The translations under genes were made by a program, and so were the position numbers. Under the pieces are notes generated by a model that saw only the letters and a list, made by a program, of their open reading frames with translations, was not told the DNA's origin and did not search any database. Shown here in pieces: positions 13,383 to 13,736 of a DNA stretch of 13,736 nucleotides (positions within the stretch are counted from its first letter, which is position 1; each line of letters opens with the position of its first letter). The stretch lies in contig VBPB01000088.1 in assembly GCA_005893365.1 (NCBI GenBank), forward strand, positions 1-13,736, written 5' to 3'. The stretch is from Candidatus Eiseniibacteriota bacterium. GTDB lineage: Bacteria; Eisenbacteria; RBG-16-71-46.

Positions 13383-13736
13383 ATGCGCGAGGTGAGCGAG
13401 TCCGAGGTGCGCCGTCTGGTCCGAGAGGGCGTGGAGCGCGCGCTCGGTCCGGCCCCGGCGTCCCCGCCGCGCCCCGCGCCCGCTGCCCCGCGCGCCGCCG
13501 AGCCTCGCGCCGCGGCGGCGCCCCGCCCCGCCACCGCCTCGGCCCCGCATCGCGTCGCCCTCGGCTCCGACCACGGCGGCTTCGCGCTCAAGGAGATCCT
13601 CAAGCGCGCGATCGGCGAGGAGACCGGCTGGGAGGTGCAGGACTGCGGGACCCACTCCGGCGAGGCCGTGGACTACCCCGACTTCGCCGCCGCCGTGGCG
13701 CGCGAGGTGGCGGCCGGCCGCTGTACCCTGGGCATC
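13383..13736 (+). CDS. rpiB: Ribose-5-phosphate isomerase B with N-terminal helix and linker (runs off the right edge)
   Basis: Interconverts ribose 5-phosphate and ribulose 5-phosphate. The RpiB/LacAB domain starts at about residue 55: HRVALGSDHGGFALKEIL with the phosphate/sugar-binding Asp63 and His64, then VQDCGTHSGEAVDYPDFAAA. The frame is cut at residue 118, just before the expected Cys-Gly-x-Gly-Ile-Gly active-site loop. Ordinary RpiB starts almost at the VALGSDHxGF strand. Here 54 extra residues come first: an amphipathic helix (SESEVRRLVREGVERALG, about 5-22, hydrophobic at 9, 12, 13, 17 and 21) and a Pro/Ala/Arg linker (23-54). That is the layout of a microcompartment encapsulation peptide. 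The start is fixed by the promoter 9 nt upstream. It is divergent from the M16 gene. Confidence 0.9.
   Translation, partial: MREVSESEVRRLVREGVERALGPAPASPPRPAPAAPRAAEPRAAAAPRPATASAPHRVALGSDHGGFALKEILKRAIGEETGWEVQDCGTHSGEAVDYPDFAAAVAREVAAGRCTLGI

Overview
This is a very GC-rich window (roughly three quarters G+C, with coding third positions almost always G or C). No marker gene fixes the taxon. The near-leaderless gene starts, the gene set and the GC content would fit a high-GC environmental bacterium of the Eisenbacteria, Gemmatimonadota or Myxococcota kind, but that is a guess. The window holds eleven clear protein genes (two cut by the window ends), two small candidate reading frames, a set of readable promoters and one repeat-rich intergenic region. 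I see no tRNA, rRNA, CRISPR array or insertion sequence.

Left part (1-2735): the 5' two thirds of a thymidine kinase gene (tdk, minus strand) is divergent from a GH133-type glycogen debranching enzyme (596-2662, plus). The 211 bp between them contains both promoters and a short minus-strand frame with a strong coding codon pattern.

Centre (2709-10755): a tightly overlapping plus-strand operon. It opens with a fusion of a MerR/excisionase-type helix-turn-helix to a PTS EIIA domain. Six subunits of a complex I / group 4 hydrogenase-like membrane complex follow, in the order HyfB, HyfC, HyfE, HyfF, HyfG, HyfI. Most junctions are 1-4 nt overlaps. The membrane subunits keep their proton-channel lysines and glutamates. 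The large subunit has lost all four Ni-Fe cysteines. The NuoB-like subunit keeps its four cluster cysteines but carries an N-terminal remnant of the HyfH ferredoxin whose clusters are destroyed. It is therefore best read as an energy-converting hydrogenase-related (Ehr) complex: an ion-pumping module whose redox partner is unknown, not a hydrogenase.

Right part (10781-13736): uridine kinase (udk, minus) converges on the operon. It is preceded by a 425-bp intergenic region with four 39/40-bp tandem repeats and an inverted copy that together could fold into a large nested hairpin. Next comes a secreted M16-type protein (minus) that has lost its HxxEH zinc site. Divergent from it, at the right edge, is RpiB (cut by the window end) with an N-terminal amphipathic helix and Pro/Ala linker resembling a bacterial microcompartment encapsulation peptide. 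It may be the first gene of a sugar-phosphate microcompartment locus lying just outside the window.

A regulatory theme runs through the window: promoters with 17-18 bp spacers lie so close to tdk, the debranching enzyme, udk, rpiB and a 26-codon leader frame that the predicted transcripts start 0-3 nt from the start codon and no Shine-Dalgarno sequence is present. The M16 gene and the operon-internal genes hyfG and hyfI instead have good Shine-Dalgarno sequences.
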